A stretch of DNA of 64,000 bases from positions 62,001 to 126,000 of the forward strand of contig NZ_JACNMQ010000001.1 of NCBI RefSeq assembly GCF_020622265.1, given 5' to 3'. The translations under genes were made by a program, and so were the position numbers. A model generated the notes under the pieces. The model was not told the origin of the DNA, ran no database searches, and saw only the letters and a list, made by a program, of their open reading frames with translations. The stretch is from Halomonas sp. M20. GTDB lineage: Bacteria; Pseudomonadota; Gammaproteobacteria; Pseudomonadales; Halomonadaceae. Below are positions 27,412 to 37,131 of the stretch, one piece after another. Within the stretch, counting starts at the first letter, position 1, and the number at the start of each line of letters is the position of its first letter.

Positions 27412-27412
27412 C

Positions 27413-27664
<252 letters not shown>

Positions 27665-27722
27665 TCATATCCTCGCTACGAAGTAGTGGAGTGAAGTAAC
27701 GCGCCTATCACGAATCTACGCG

Positions 27723-28358
<636 letters not shown>

Positions 28359-28439
28359 CTTTGCCAGATCAGGGTGTAGCGATAGCTGCGCTTGAGGCCA
28401 TTGTCTGCCTTTCAGGCATCGTTTCAAGAGGCCCGGCTT

Positions 28440-30356
28440 TCAACAGCCCTCGTCATCGAGGCGGCCGAAGGGATTGTCCACCGCCAGCGATACTGGTCGC
28501 GCGTAACCGGGGATATGGATGCGCTCCGGGTCGATATCAAGTTCCGGACCTTCCAGCACCTCATGGCCGAAACGATAGATGACCTCGAAGTTCGCGGCGT
28601 CCGCACGCTCCCGATAGGCCTCGCTCATCGCCAGTATGGCTTCGCGGCGCTGCTTCCAGGCATCGATTGCCGCCTGGCCGTGCCGCTTGATGAGTAGACG
28701 CTCGGTCACCTGCGGCGACAGCACCAGGCCGGTGGCGTTGTTGCCGCCGAAGCCCTTGGCGTTGATGAAGGCGGCATCCGCCTCGAAGGCCAGCGGTTTT
28801 TGAGACAGCTTGAGCCGTTCACCGTGCACATCTTCGGCCACAGCATCCAGATAGGGAAGGCCGGGAATCAACCCATAAGCGAAGCTGCCCAGGGCGCTGG
28901 CCAGTTGATCCCCGGCGGCACTGCCCTGGGAGTGCCCGACGAAGGTCTTGATGCCGGCCACTGGCCAGGCGGTGATGTCGTTGGCTCGGGCGATTTCATG
29001 CAGCACATGGGATTCGGTCACGCGGTTCTTGGGGGTGCTGGTGGCGTGGGCATGCACGAAACTACGTTCCTGTACGGCGCGCTTGCCCAGTATTTCCCGG
29101 GCCAGCGCGACTGCCTTGCCCATGGTGATGTAGTTGCCAATGCCGGGGGCCGAGATCGAGCGCTTCCAGCCATCCGCATTGGCAAACACACCGGGTACGC
29201 TGCCAAGAATCTGAGCGCCGGTTTCCAGCGCCAGGGAGTCGTCCATCAGCAGCAGGAACTGGCTGGCTTCGGCGATGGTGAAGCCGCAATTGCGGGCGAA
29301 GGGGCGGCAGGCGCGTTGGTAATCCGCATCCGTGAGCAGGGTCAGGGCATCCAGGGCCTTCATGCTCTCATCGTCCGCCAGGGCGCTCATGGCGCGAAAG
29401 CCTTCGATGATTTCCGGGGTGATGGGGGCATCGCTGGTACCCACCATGACGACGCGACAACGACTGCTGCGAATATCCTCGACGCCTAAACGCAGATTGT
29501 ACAAGAAGGTGGCGCAAGCCCCTTGAATGGCCCCGGTAGTGCCCACGCTGCCCAGCACGTAGGCGTTGAGAAAATCCGCCGGCATCTGACCATAGCCCAG
29601 GGGCATCTGCTTGGACGTGGCGCGATTGCCGGAGACATAGCTCTTGAGTAGCCCGCCCCAACCCTGATCATCGAGTTGGCCGATGGAGTTGCCGGCGTAC
29701 ACGGCGATCTGGTCCGGGTCCAGGCTATCGCGCAGTGCATCCCAGTCCAGACCGCTCTGGCCCAGGCAATCGCTGGCACCGAATATCGTCATGGAGAGCC
29801 CGCGGGGATGATGCACGCTGTGATAGAGTGCGCTGGGCTCGAAGCCGCTGGGTAGTTGGCCGGCAGCGCGTACCTGGCCCTTGCGGCGTTCGGGGAAAAG
29901 CACCTCCAGATCCCCCGCCGGTACGCTGACTTCCACCTGCTTGCTGTCGAGTTCCTGCACCTGCCACTGTTCGGGAAGTGGGGAGGGAAGCTGGCGCCGG
30001 CGCACTTGAAAGACCACGGGCGACTCGAAATGAAGCCGGCTGGCGCGATTGGCGGTGATCTCGTCGACGTCGAACAGCGCCGACTCGATGCGCCGGATGA
30101 GGGTGCGCCCGAGAATCGTCTCCCGGTGATGCTCGATGATGTCGTCGCTGGTCAATGTCTGGCCGTGCCGATCCCGCCAGGCGCCATCCGCTTGCCGTTG
30201 AAACAGCTGCATCATCGCCGCCAGCCCTATCAGCGTTTGTGCCTGTTCGCCCTGGGGTAGAGCGTCGAGCACCGTGCGGCGAAACGCCTGGTGGCCCGAC
30301 GTCCTGCCGGCGGCGTTGACACCGCCCATGCCGACAATCACCGGTAGTTGTGACAA
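28440..30356 (-). CDS. fabY: FabY-type beta-ketoacyl-ACP synthase
   Basis: 638 residues, matching the long FabY type (about 634 in P. aeruginosa) rather than FabB/FabF. P. aeruginosa FabY condenses acetyl-CoA with malonyl-ACP to start fatty acid synthesis. Catalytic triad of the thiolase fold: Cys at about 281 in GACATFLYN, His at about 437 in HAHATSTPKN and His at about 475 in VGHSQGSAAGDQ. The N-terminal MSQLPVIVGMGGVNAAGR aligns with FabY starts, so the TTG at 30356 is used, with GAGGAA upstream. It lies downstream of a MITE-like element, with coaD beyond. Confidence 0.9.
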   Translation of the reverse strand: MSQLPVIVGMGGVNAAGRTSGHQAFRRTVLDALPQGEQAQTLIGLAAMMQLFQRQADGAWRDRHGQTLTSDDIIEHHRETILGRTLIRRIESALFDVDEITANRASRLHFESPVVFQVRRRQLPSPLPEQWQVQELDSKQVEVSVPAGDLEVLFPERRKGQVRAAGQLPSGFEPSALYHSVHHPRGLSMTIFGASDCLGQSGLDWDALRDSLDPDQIAVYAGNSIGQLDDQGWGGLLKSYVSGNRATSKQMPLGYGQMPADFLNAYVLGSVGTTGAIQGACATFLYNLRLGVEDIRSSRCRVVMVGTSDAPITPEIIEGFRAMSALADDESMKALDALTLLTDADYQRACRPFARNCGFTIAEASQFLLLMDDSLALETGAQILGSVPGVFANADGWKRSISAPGIGNYITMGKAVALAREILGKRAVQERSFVHAHATSTPKNRVTESHVLHEIARANDITAWPVAGIKTFVGHSQGSAAGDQLASALGSFAYGLIPGLPYLDAVAEDVHGERLKLSQKPLAFEADAAFINAKGFGGNNATGLVLSPQVTERLLIKRHGQAAIDAWKQRREAILAMSEAYRERADAANFEVIYRFGHEVLEGPELDIDPERIHIPGYARPVSLAVDNPFGRLDDEGC

Positions 30357-30520
30357 GCCGCGTTCCTCGTGTGCTGGTGGATCTCTATCAGTGCAATTCT
30401 GGTGCGGGATGATAGCACCTGGCTTGCGGCCCCGTCATGCCAGCCAGAAGATGACGCGACTAGGGATTGCGACTGGGGGCTGCTAGAATCGTCGGTCATT
30501 TTTCTTAGCGCTTCGTCAGT

Positions 30521-31219
30521 ATGCACGCTAATTCGCGAACCATCGTCACCAATCAGACTGAAGTACATCAGGATCTATCCCGGCGTGTCGAGCGGGCGCT
30601 GACCCATGCGCTGCGAAAGCCCGTGGCGGAGCATACCCGTGAGGCATTTTGCGCCGCCGACGAATGGCTGATGCTGCAGGGCAAGCCCCTGATTCTCGAC
30701 GCTGGCTGCGGTGTTGGGTTATCGACCCGTGAGCTGGCACGGCAGCACCCGAATCATGCGGTCGTCGGTATCGATCGCAGCGCCGATCGCCTTGGTCGCG
30801 AACATGGCGTGCTGCCTGACAACGCCCGTCTGGTACGGGCCGATCTGGTCGATTTCTGGCGCCTGGCCTTGGCTGAAGACTGGCAACCGACGCATCACTA
30901 TCTGCTTTACCCCAACCCCTATCCCAAGGCGGCGCATCTCAAATTGCGCTGGCACGGTCATCCGGTATTTCCCGTGATTCTGGCTTTAGGAGGGAGACTC
31001 GAAGTGCGGTCCAACTGGCGGCTTTATATCCAGGAGTTTGCCCAGGCAACGAAGCAGGCAACGGGCCTTCAGCCTGTTGTATCCGAGTACGATTCGATGG
31101 GCCAGCCCCTCACGCCCTTCGAGCGCAAGTACCAGGCCAGCGGCCAGCGGCTCTGGCAGCTAGTGGCCGAGTTGCCTTATTGCCCGGGCCTGGTACCGAC
31201 GGCAGGTGAGGGGTCGTGA
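30521..31219 (+). CDS. TrmB-like SAM-dependent methyltransferase
   Basis: 232 residues. The SAM-binding motif LILDAGCGVGLSTRELAR and VVGIDRSADRLGRE are Rossmann motifs of the class I fold. The later YLLYPNPYPKAAHLKLRWHG replaces the NFPDPWPKxxHxKRR of the tRNA m7G46 methyltransferase TrmB, so this is a relative of uncertain substrate rather than TrmB itself. The start has only a weak ribosome site. It diverges from fabY. Confidence 0.8.
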   Translation: MHANSRTIVTNQTEVHQDLSRRVERALTHALRKPVAEHTREAFCAADEWLMLQGKPLILDAGCGVGLSTRELARQHPNHAVVGIDRSADRLGREHGVLPDNARLVRADLVDFWRLALAEDWQPTHHYLLYPNPYPKAAHLKLRWHGHPVFPVILALGGRLEVRSNWRLYIQEFAQATKQATGLQPVVSEYDSMGQPLTPFERKYQASGQRLWQLVAELPYCPGLVPTAGEGS

Positions 31220-31277
31220 TGAGAGGGGAGACACAGCGAAACGCCAGGCACGGTAAGAACACGAAGGGAGCCGGATA

Positions 31278-31694
31278 ATGCGTAGTTGGGGTGAGCGGGT
31301 ATTGCACATGACCCTGTTCGAAGTGGGCGGCTTGGTCATCGTCACGCCGCTGTCGAGCTGGCTGACGGGCCACGACATGGGCCGCATAGGCTTATTGGCC
31401 GTGGCCATCGCGACCCTGGCCATGCTCTGGAACCTGGTGTGGAATCGGCTGTTCGATCATTGGGTGCCCACCCGCAAACGCACCTTGAAACAACGTATCG
31501 CTCAGGCACTGGGTTTCGAGCTGGGCCTGCTGATCGTGACATTGCCCGGCGTCGCCTGGTGGCTGAATATCGGACTCATCGAGGCCTTCTGGCTGGATCT
31601 GGGCTTCATGCTGTTCTTCTTGTTGTACGCACTGCTGTTCAATACCGCCTTCGACGCCTTCATGCGTCATCGTTTGGCCCGGGGAGAAAACTGA
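31278..31694 (+). CDS. PACE-family efflux transporter
   Basis: 138 residues with four membrane helices in two repeats (bacterial transmembrane pair domains). Signature segments include the first-helix HMTLFEVGGLVIVTPLSSWL and the second repeat RIAQALGFELGLLIVTLPG, with the conserved Glu of each repeat. AceI-type members export chlorhexidine, acriflavine or polyamines in exchange for protons. Its stop codon is part of TGATG, which also starts the SMR gene, so the two are translationally coupled. Confidence 0.87.
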   Translation: MRSWGERVLHMTLFEVGGLVIVTPLSSWLTGHDMGRIGLLAVAIATLAMLWNLVWNRLFDHWVPTRKRTLKQRIAQALGFELGLLIVTLPGVAWWLNIGLIEAFWLDLGFMLFFLLYALLFNTAFDAFMRHRLARGEN

Positions 31695-32023
31695 TGGCGT
31701 ATGTCTATCTGTTCGTGGCGATCGTCGCCGAAGTGCTGGCCACCAGCGCCCTCAAATCCTCTCAGGAATTCACGCGCTTCTGGCCCAGCGTGCTGGTAGT
31801 AGGGGGCTACGGACTGGCCTTTTACATGCTGACCCTGGTGCTACGCACGGTGCCGGTGGGTATTGCCTACGCCTTCTGGGCCGGACTCGGTATCGTGCTG
31901 GTCACCTTGATCGGCGTCGTCGTGTTCAAGGAGAAACTCGATCTTGCCGCGGTGCTCGGGCTTGCCATGATCATCGGCGGCGTGACCGTCATTCAGCTCT
32001 TCTCCAACGTGTCGGCTCATTGA
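31694..32023 (+). CDS. SMR-family multidrug exporter (EmrE/QacE-like)
   Basis: 109 residues from the ATG at 31694, four membrane helices. The catalytic Glu of helix 1 is in VAIVAEVLATSALKSS, and AYAFWAGLGIVLVTLIGV is the helix 3 signature of SMR proteins. Such homodimers exchange hydrophobic cations for protons. The overlap with the PACE gene (TGATG) suggests joint expression of two unrelated exporter types. Confidence 0.9.
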   Translation: MAYVYLFVAIVAEVLATSALKSSQEFTRFWPSVLVVGGYGLAFYMLTLVLRTVPVGIAYAFWAGLGIVLVTLIGVVVFKEKLDLAAVLGLAMIIGGVTVIQLFSNVSAH

Positions 32024-32056
32024 CCCATACCATTTCTTATCTATCAGGATCCTTTC

Positions 32057-33499
32057 ATGCGTCGCCCCATCATTGCCTTGCTCGCCCTCTTCCTGCTCGC
32101 AGGAATGCCTTTCACTCTCATGGCGGCGGGGTTCGACCACGTCAATCGATTGACAAACAAGGGGTTTGCCGTAGGCGCCCAGGCCCGGATGCTCGACAGC
32201 GGCAAGGTGCTGGGTGAAATCGATGCGCAGCGCCAGCTATCGCCCGCATCGGTATCCAAGCTCTATATCGCCGCGGCGGCGTTGGATCGTTGGGGGCCGC
32301 AGCACCGGTTCACCACGCGGCTGGTATCCAGCGGCTGGATCGATCAGAACGGTACCCTGCAGGGCGATCTGGTGCTGGAAGGGGGCGGTGATCCAGCGCT
32401 GGTGTCGAAAGATCTCTGGCAGTTGATACAAGGGCTACGCCAACAAGGCGTCACCTCAGTCAACGGCCAGCTGATCATCAGCCAATGGCGTTTTGGTCCG
32501 GTCGAGTGCATTACCACCGACCGCTGCAATTCGCGCACTCACTCGCGCAACTCCTACGACGCGCTGCTCTCTTCCGCCGGGGTCAATTTTGGCAACTGGT
32601 GCGTGAATATCTTGCCGGGCGCCAAGGCCGGCACGCCGGCCCGGGCCATGAGTTGCGATATTCTGACCCCTCTGGTCAAGGTGGATAACCGCGTCAAGAC
32701 CATGATTGCCGGGGAGCCGACCCGAATCAGCGCCGAGCGCGTCACCCGGGATGGCGTGGACACGCTGGTTCTCGATGGAAGTATTGGGCTGAACAGCAGC
32801 CCGCGCCAAGTCTATCGCTCCAGCTCCGACCCTGGGGGCCAAACCGGAATGACGCTGCTTGCCATGCTCGAGCAGGCGGGGGTCAAGGTCAGCGGCGGCC
32901 ACACGACAAGCGTGACTGCGCCGCCCGCTGCCAGTAGGGAGCTTGCCTCGGTGGAGAGCGAAACAGTGCAGACACTGCTGCTGCGCACCCTGAACTACTC
33001 CAACAATTTCATGGCGGATACGCTGAGTCTCGATCTGATCGAACAGCCCCGAGCCTCACTCAGGCAGGCCGGCGGAGAGATCGAGCGATTCGCCCAGTCG
33101 TTACCCGGGCATGGCCCCTTGACGCTTTACAGCGGTAGCGGCTTGACCACGGAGAATCGCACCTCGGCTCAGGGCGTCAATATGCTGCTCGAGGCCATGT
33201 ACCGCCGCGCCTCCCTGTTTCCCCCATTCGTGGCGGGCATGCAGGCACCCGCCAATGGCCCGATGCGCTTCATTCGTCGCGGCAGCGATATCTTTCAGCA
33301 CCACGTCATGATCAAGACCGGCACCCTCAATCAGCCTTACGCCGTGCGCGCCATGGGCGGCTACTTCCGCACCAGCAAGGGCCGCTGGGGCGCTTTCAGC
33401 GTGCTGGTCAACGGCAATGGCTCGACGCCCTATCTTCCCTGGTCGGAAGTGCTCGACCCCCTGGCGGAGGATTTGACGGCGATGATTCTGAACAACTGA
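32057..33499 (+). CDS. dacB: D-alanyl-D-alanine carboxypeptidase/endopeptidase, PBP4 type (S13)
   Basis: 480 residues, signal peptide ending at LMAAG. Active-site motifs in the S13 order: SVSK in SPASVSKLYIAAAALD around residue 65, SNN in NYSNNFMADTL, and KTG in MIKTGTLNQPYAV near the C-terminus. PBP4 trims peptidoglycan cross-links in the periplasm. It sits 33 bases after the SMR gene in the same direction, but no functional link is evident. Confidence 0.93.
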   Translation: MRRPIIALLALFLLAGMPFTLMAAGFDHVNRLTNKGFAVGAQARMLDSGKVLGEIDAQRQLSPASVSKLYIAAAALDRWGPQHRFTTRLVSSGWIDQNGTLQGDLVLEGGGDPALVSKDLWQLIQGLRQQGVTSVNGQLIISQWRFGPVECITTDRCNSRTHSRNSYDALLSSAGVNFGNWCVNILPGAKAGTPARAMSCDILTPLVKVDNRVKTMIAGEPTRISAERVTRDGVDTLVLDGSIGLNSSPRQVYRSSSDPGGQTGMTLLAMLEQAGVKVSGGHTTSVTAPPAASRELASVESETVQTLLLRTLNYSNNFMADTLSLDLIEQPRASLRQAGGEIERFAQSLPGHGPLTLYSGSGLTTENRTSAQGVNMLLEAMYRRASLFPPFVAGMQAPANGPMRFIRRGSDIFQHHVMIKTGTLNQPYAVRAMGGYFRTSKGRWGAFSVLVNGNGSTPYLPWSEVLDPLAEDLTAMILNN

Positions 33500-33549
33500 C
33501 GGTGTGCGCTTCTCATGCCGAGCGCTACGTTGAGTGCAGAACGGCCGTC

Positions 33550-34164
33550 TCAACTACTCCCGGAAGCCTCCGCGACGTCTAGCGCTGCAATGGCTTGCTG
33601 AAGCTGGGCGGGGTCGGGAACGCCGGCAAAGGTACGCTTACCCACGATGATGGTTGGCACCGAGGTTATGTTCGCCTCCTCGACAGCATGACGCTGGGCC
33701 TCGCGTTGGCGCTGGCGATAAGTACCCTGGGCCAGGGCCGTGAGTGCTTCCTCGCGGTCGAGGCCGATGTCCTGAGCAAGATCGGCGAGAACCTCGGGGC
33801 TGCCGATATCCTTTTCTTCCTGGAAGAAGGCCTTGAAAACCCTCATCGTGAAGGCGTGGCCCAGGCCTTGATCATCGGCCAACGCAAATACCTCGAAAGC
33901 CTTGTCGGTGCGGGGCTGTGGCGAAATGGCCGGTAGCTTGATCGGTACACCCAGACGCTCTGCAAGCGGGTACACCGAATGTTGCCAGACCTGGGGCAGG
34001 TACGGATCTTCCACGCGCAGCGTAGGCACCGGCGCGGGCCTTAACTCGTAGGGGCGCCATTTGATTTCGACATCCTGGCCCTGGGTCGCGTCGTCGACGA
34101 CACGTTCGGCCAGCAGGCAATACGGACAGACATAATCGGAATAGATCGTGATCTCTTTTATCAT
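33550..34164 (-). CDS. DsbA-family oxidoreductase, FrnE-like
   Basis: 204 residues from the ATG at 34164, which has an AGGAG five bases upstream. The CPYC pair in YSDYVCPYCLLAERVV lies near the start, followed by the inserted helical domain of FrnE-type proteins and the cis-Pro region VPTIIVGKRTFAG. No signal peptide, so it is cytosolic. FrnE homologues isomerise or reduce disulfides under stress. Confidence 0.85.
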   Translation of the reverse strand: MIKEITIYSDYVCPYCLLAERVVDDATQGQDVEIKWRPYELRPAPVPTLRVEDPYLPQVWQHSVYPLAERLGVPIKLPAISPQPRTDKAFEVFALADDQGLGHAFTMRVFKAFFQEEKDIGSPEVLADLAQDIGLDREEALTALAQGTYRQRQREAQRHAVEEANITSVPTIIVGKRTFAGVPDPAQLQQAIAALDVAEASGSS

Positions 34165-34267
34165 GCTTGCTCCTGGAAAGGTGTCATGCACTACATGAGG
34201 CCGTGAAACTCGACTGACAAGGCGCCATGCCCAATTAATTTAGTCATTCAAGCTATGGATGGTTTTA

Positions 34268-36163
34268 ATGAATAAATACGTCAAATGCATCGTCGCGCTG
34301 GCTCTGGCAACGTGCTGTGCCAGTGCAGCCGTTCAGGCTGAAACGAAGGCGGCGACTACCCCTGCGATGGAAACATCCGGCGATAAGCGCCCAAAAACCT
34401 ATCCGCCGCTCAATCAGGTGATCGACAGCAGAATCCTGCCCAAGCTGGATGTGTTTTTCGAAAAACTGCTCAGTGAAAAAGAAGATATAACCCTTGACGG
34501 TGTTCGTGCATTCACTGGAAAAGACAAGTTTCTTCCCGGGAAAATAGCCATCGGGCTGAGCTATCTATTACTGAATACGCCAAGAGAAAGCCCCGAGTTC
34601 GAGCGCTACCTGGAAGGCTATCGAAAGATAGCGGACATGACCGTTGATGATCGCAATGAAACCTGGGGTATTTATTACTATGTGTCTGCCCTTTATCGCT
34701 TGCAGGAAGCGGGGTTGCTGGAGCGTGCGGTTAGCCGGAATACACTCAAGAAGCTGAAGAAGAAAACCGATTGGCGGCAGTTCGTCGATCAGGATGACTA
34801 CTCGCTGATCAGCCTGCCGACCAACTATTACGGGGTCGCGTTTTCCATCGCTCGATTGCGCTATCTGCTGGGCTGGGAAGACAAATCGGCGAGTGAAAAG
34901 CTGCTGAAAAAGATGATGGACCACTACCGGAAATATTCCGGTGAATATGGCTTTTCTGACGAAACCGAAGGGGAAGGGCGCTTCGATCGCTACAGCATTC
35001 TTCTCATCGGCGAGATATCCCAGCGCTTCATCGAAACCGGAATGGAGGTCACGCCGCAGATGAGGGAATGGCTGCGCAACTCCGTTGACGCCATTCTGGT
35101 AAGGCTCAATGAAGAAGGGCATGGCTTCAGCTTCGGACGCAGCATTGGCGCCTATGGGGATACCGCCTTTCTCGAGGTGCTTTCCGCGGCGGCCTATCTG
35201 GATGTGCTGACGCCCAAGGAAGAAGAGATGGCCTACGCCTTTGCCATTAGAGCCACCCAGCGCTATGTGGATTTCTGGTACGACGAGGATATGAATTCCG
35301 TCAATCTCTGGGACAAGGGTCGCACCTCGGATGACTATCGCGGCAAACATCGGATACTTGGCGAGAACTTGAGCCTGTCGCATCAGTTGATCTATACCGC
35401 CGACCTCTGGAACGAAATAGGCTATGAAGGCAAAACGCCATCAAGTGATTTCGACGCCTGGCTGGAAAAACTGCCTACCAGTACCGTCACCTGGTTTGCC
35501 AAAGGCGACTATGATCGGGCACTGGTAACCTATCGTGGTCAAAGCCATGTCATCAGCTTGCCGCTGATCAATGGCGGTAAATCCCAGCATATGAACAACC
35601 CCTATTATCCCATTCCCTTCTCGAATGCGATGCTGGAGGGAACTCCGGATGAAGACTACCCTCAGCTATTGCCCCGGTTCACGTTAGCGGACGGGGACGA
35701 GCTGATACCGGCTGCCTTCATACGCAACGTGCAAACCTCGAAAGAGGGCAATACCTTCACGGTTACCTATGAGCAGGAAGAAGTCGATCGGCTGGGTAAG
35801 AGTCGCCCCATCAAGGACGATCGCCTGGAAGTCGAAACGAGATACGACTTTTCACCGGGCAAAATCACGCGTACCGATGTTTACCGGCCAACCGAAACGT
35901 TGGAAGTGGATAACATTACGCTGGAATTCGCCAGCTTCTCGAGTGAAGCAACTATCGACGGCAACACGGTGACGTTCGATAAGGGCGATGTCACGGAGTT
36001 CGCGGTCAAAGGACTCAACGCATGTGAAGTGGATAGCGTTGATGGCGAGCCGCCTTATCAGACCCCGGTCGGGCCGCTGTTGACACGGGTTGCCTGCAAA
36101 ACCGACGACATGACGCTGGACGAGCCACTGGAAATGTCATGGTCGATAAAATATAAGTCGTGA
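34268..36163 (+). CDS. Large exported protein of unknown function, possibly polysaccharide-lyase-like
   Basis: 631 residues from the ATG at 34268 (GGATGG about six bases upstream); a start at 34259 is also possible. A signal peptide MNKYVKCIVALALATCCASAAVQA is followed by a predicted helical toroid-like region (about 50-390) and then a beta-rich region (about 410-630). Short motifs stand out: NYYGVAFSIARLRYLLGWE, GYGFSDETEGEGRFDRYSI-like acidic stretch, FSFGRSIGAYGDTAFLEVLS and HMNNPYYPIPFSNAMLEGTP. This helix-then-sandwich layout is what heparinase-type lyases use, but I cannot identify catalytic residues with certainty. GC is somewhat lower than the flanking core genes. It opens the accessory islet. 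Confidence 0.6.
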   Translation: MNKYVKCIVALALATCCASAAVQAETKAATTPAMETSGDKRPKTYPPLNQVIDSRILPKLDVFFEKLLSEKEDITLDGVRAFTGKDKFLPGKIAIGLSYLLLNTPRESPEFERYLEGYRKIADMTVDDRNETWGIYYYVSALYRLQEAGLLERAVSRNTLKKLKKKTDWRQFVDQDDYSLISLPTNYYGVAFSIARLRYLLGWEDKSASEKLLKKMMDHYRKYSGEYGFSDETEGEGRFDRYSILLIGEISQRFIETGMEVTPQMREWLRNSVDAILVRLNEEGHGFSFGRSIGAYGDTAFLEVLSAAAYLDVLTPKEEEMAYAFAIRATQRYVDFWYDEDMNSVNLWDKGRTSDDYRGKHRILGENLSLSHQLIYTADLWNEIGYEGKTPSSDFDAWLEKLPTSTVTWFAKGDYDRALVTYRGQSHVISLPLINGGKSQHMNNPYYPIPFSNAMLEGTPDEDYPQLLPRFTLADGDELIPAAFIRNVQTSKEGNTFTVTYEQEEVDRLGKSRPIKDDRLEVETRYDFSPGKITRTDVYRPTETLEVDNITLEFASFSSEATIDGNTVTFDKGDVTEFAVKGLNACEVDSVDGEPPYQTPVGPLLTRVACKTDDMTLDEPLEMSWSIKYKS

Positions 36164-36188
36164 GTGCTTGGTTATTCAGGATGTTCAA

Positions 36189-36492
36189 ATGAATGGCTAT
36201 GGCAGCTATATCAAGCGAGTGCTTGACCTCGACGGCGCCGATATCGGTTTGAAGGGGCATGGTCTCCTTTGAAGACGTTCTGTTCGTTCTCCAATCTGGT
36301 GGTTTGCTTGACGATGGACCTCACCCCAACAAGGGTAAGTATCCGAATCAGCGCCTGTTCGTGGTTCGGATTGATGATTACGCCTGGCTGGTACCGTACG
36401 TTGAGAATGACCGGGAATTTTTTCTCAAGTCAATTATTCCCACCCGCAAGGCCGCCAAGAAATTTCTAGGGGGGCAATATGGCCAACGTTAA
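36189..36492 (+). pseudogene. BrnT-like toxin gene with probable frameshift
   Basis: The 77-residue frame from 36259 reads VSFEDVLFVLQSGGLLDDG and ends with LVPYVENDREFFLKSIIPTR, the shape of small BrnT-like type II toxins that start with a helical segment ending in HG. The missing N-terminus is in another frame, from the ATG at 36189 (AGGATG eight bases upstream): it reads to IGLKGHG at about 36260 and then runs to a stop at 36272. Joining HG to VSFEDV restores the family pattern, so two bases appear to be missing near 36258-36260. The stop overlaps the antitoxin start. It may be dead, or expressed as a short form from 36259. Confidence 0.55.
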
Positions 36493-36781
36493 ATTAGATT
36501 CTGAAGAGCAAGAGTTGCTTGAGGCTTACGAATCTGGGGAATTTGAATCGGATCTGGATGCCGACCGGCGGGAATACCTCACCAAGGCAGCGGAAGAAAC
36601 ATTCAAGAAAGACAAGCGGATTAATATCCGCATCTCCAGCCGGGACTTGGAGGCACTTCAGCGCCAGGCACTAGAGGAAGGGCTTCCGTACCAGTCTCTA
36701 GTCTCCAGCGTTCTGCACAAATATGTCTCCGGTGGGCTCAAAGACATCTCTGCTAACAAGTCAGGCCGGCGGACGCGCTAA
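36479..36781 (+). CDS. Antitoxin partner of a type II TA pair
   Basis: 100 residues, acidic N-terminal half and a basic C-terminal tail. INIRISSRDLEALQRQALEEGLPYQSLVSSVLHKYV is a ribbon-helix-helix-like DNA-binding region of the CopG/BrnA-type antitoxins; that the RHH is at the C-terminal half is the known order for this type. It starts 14 bases inside the toxin frame, so it is co-translated. The end of the gene overlaps an attC-like palindrome. If the toxin is dead, this antitoxin may be an orphan. Confidence 0.75.
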   Translation: MANVKLDSEEQELLEAYESGEFESDLDADRREYLTKAAEETFKKDKRINIRISSRDLEALQRQALEEGLPYQSLVSSVLHKYVSGGLKDISANKSGRRTR

Positions 36782-36812
36782 AGCGCTCCGCTGCGTTCCA
36801 AGAGAGTTGGTC
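36754..36812 (+). other. Degenerate attC-like palindrome at the end of the antitoxin gene
   Basis: Starts GCTAACAAGTCAGGC, then CGGACGCGCT / AGCGCTCCG form a stem with one unpaired base, then decays before a GTT-containing end (GAGTTGGTC). The left half is attC-like; the right half is poor. If real, the TA pair was itself a cassette. Confidence 0.35.
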
Positions 36813-36816
36813 TGCA

Positions 36817-37027
36817 CGGGGATTAGCACCAAGGGCTGGTTTATATTAGTGGGAAGCGGCAGGGGATACTGGGTGCGGCTGTGATGCAAGAAGTGAGGCG
36901 GGTGAACAGGTTGGGTTATTGAGTGATTGATAACGCCCCAAGGCGGACGTTTCGGAAAATGCAGCAGGCGTGCGAATTTTGGATATATAGCCTAATTTTA
37001 GTTAATAGACTTAAAGATCAAAAGCTT
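36817..37027. other. Noncoding gap between the TA pair and the cassette
   Basis: About 210 bases without a credible gene. It contains GATAACGCCCCAAGGCGGACG, a short hairpin-like run near 36930, and becomes AT-rich toward its right end. Nothing else supportable was seen. Confidence 0.5.
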
Positions 37028-37116
37028 GCTATAACCTCGGCAGGCTGCATTTGCCGGACAAACGTGCTCGCACGTTCACCCAATCATAGAACACGCCGTC
37101 TAATACGCTGTTATAT
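37028..37116 (+). other. attC-like recombination site upstream of the cassette gene
   Basis: TATAAC (37030-37035) matches GTTATA (37110-37115) as outer R-box arms, and CGGC/GCCG as inner arms. Between them lies a perfect hairpin AACGTGCTCGCACGTT. GTTATAT is the commonest left end of integron cassettes, and the gene's ATG follows 15 bases later, as in real cassettes. Confidence 0.55.
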
Positions 37117-37131
37117 GCACATGAAGAGTCT

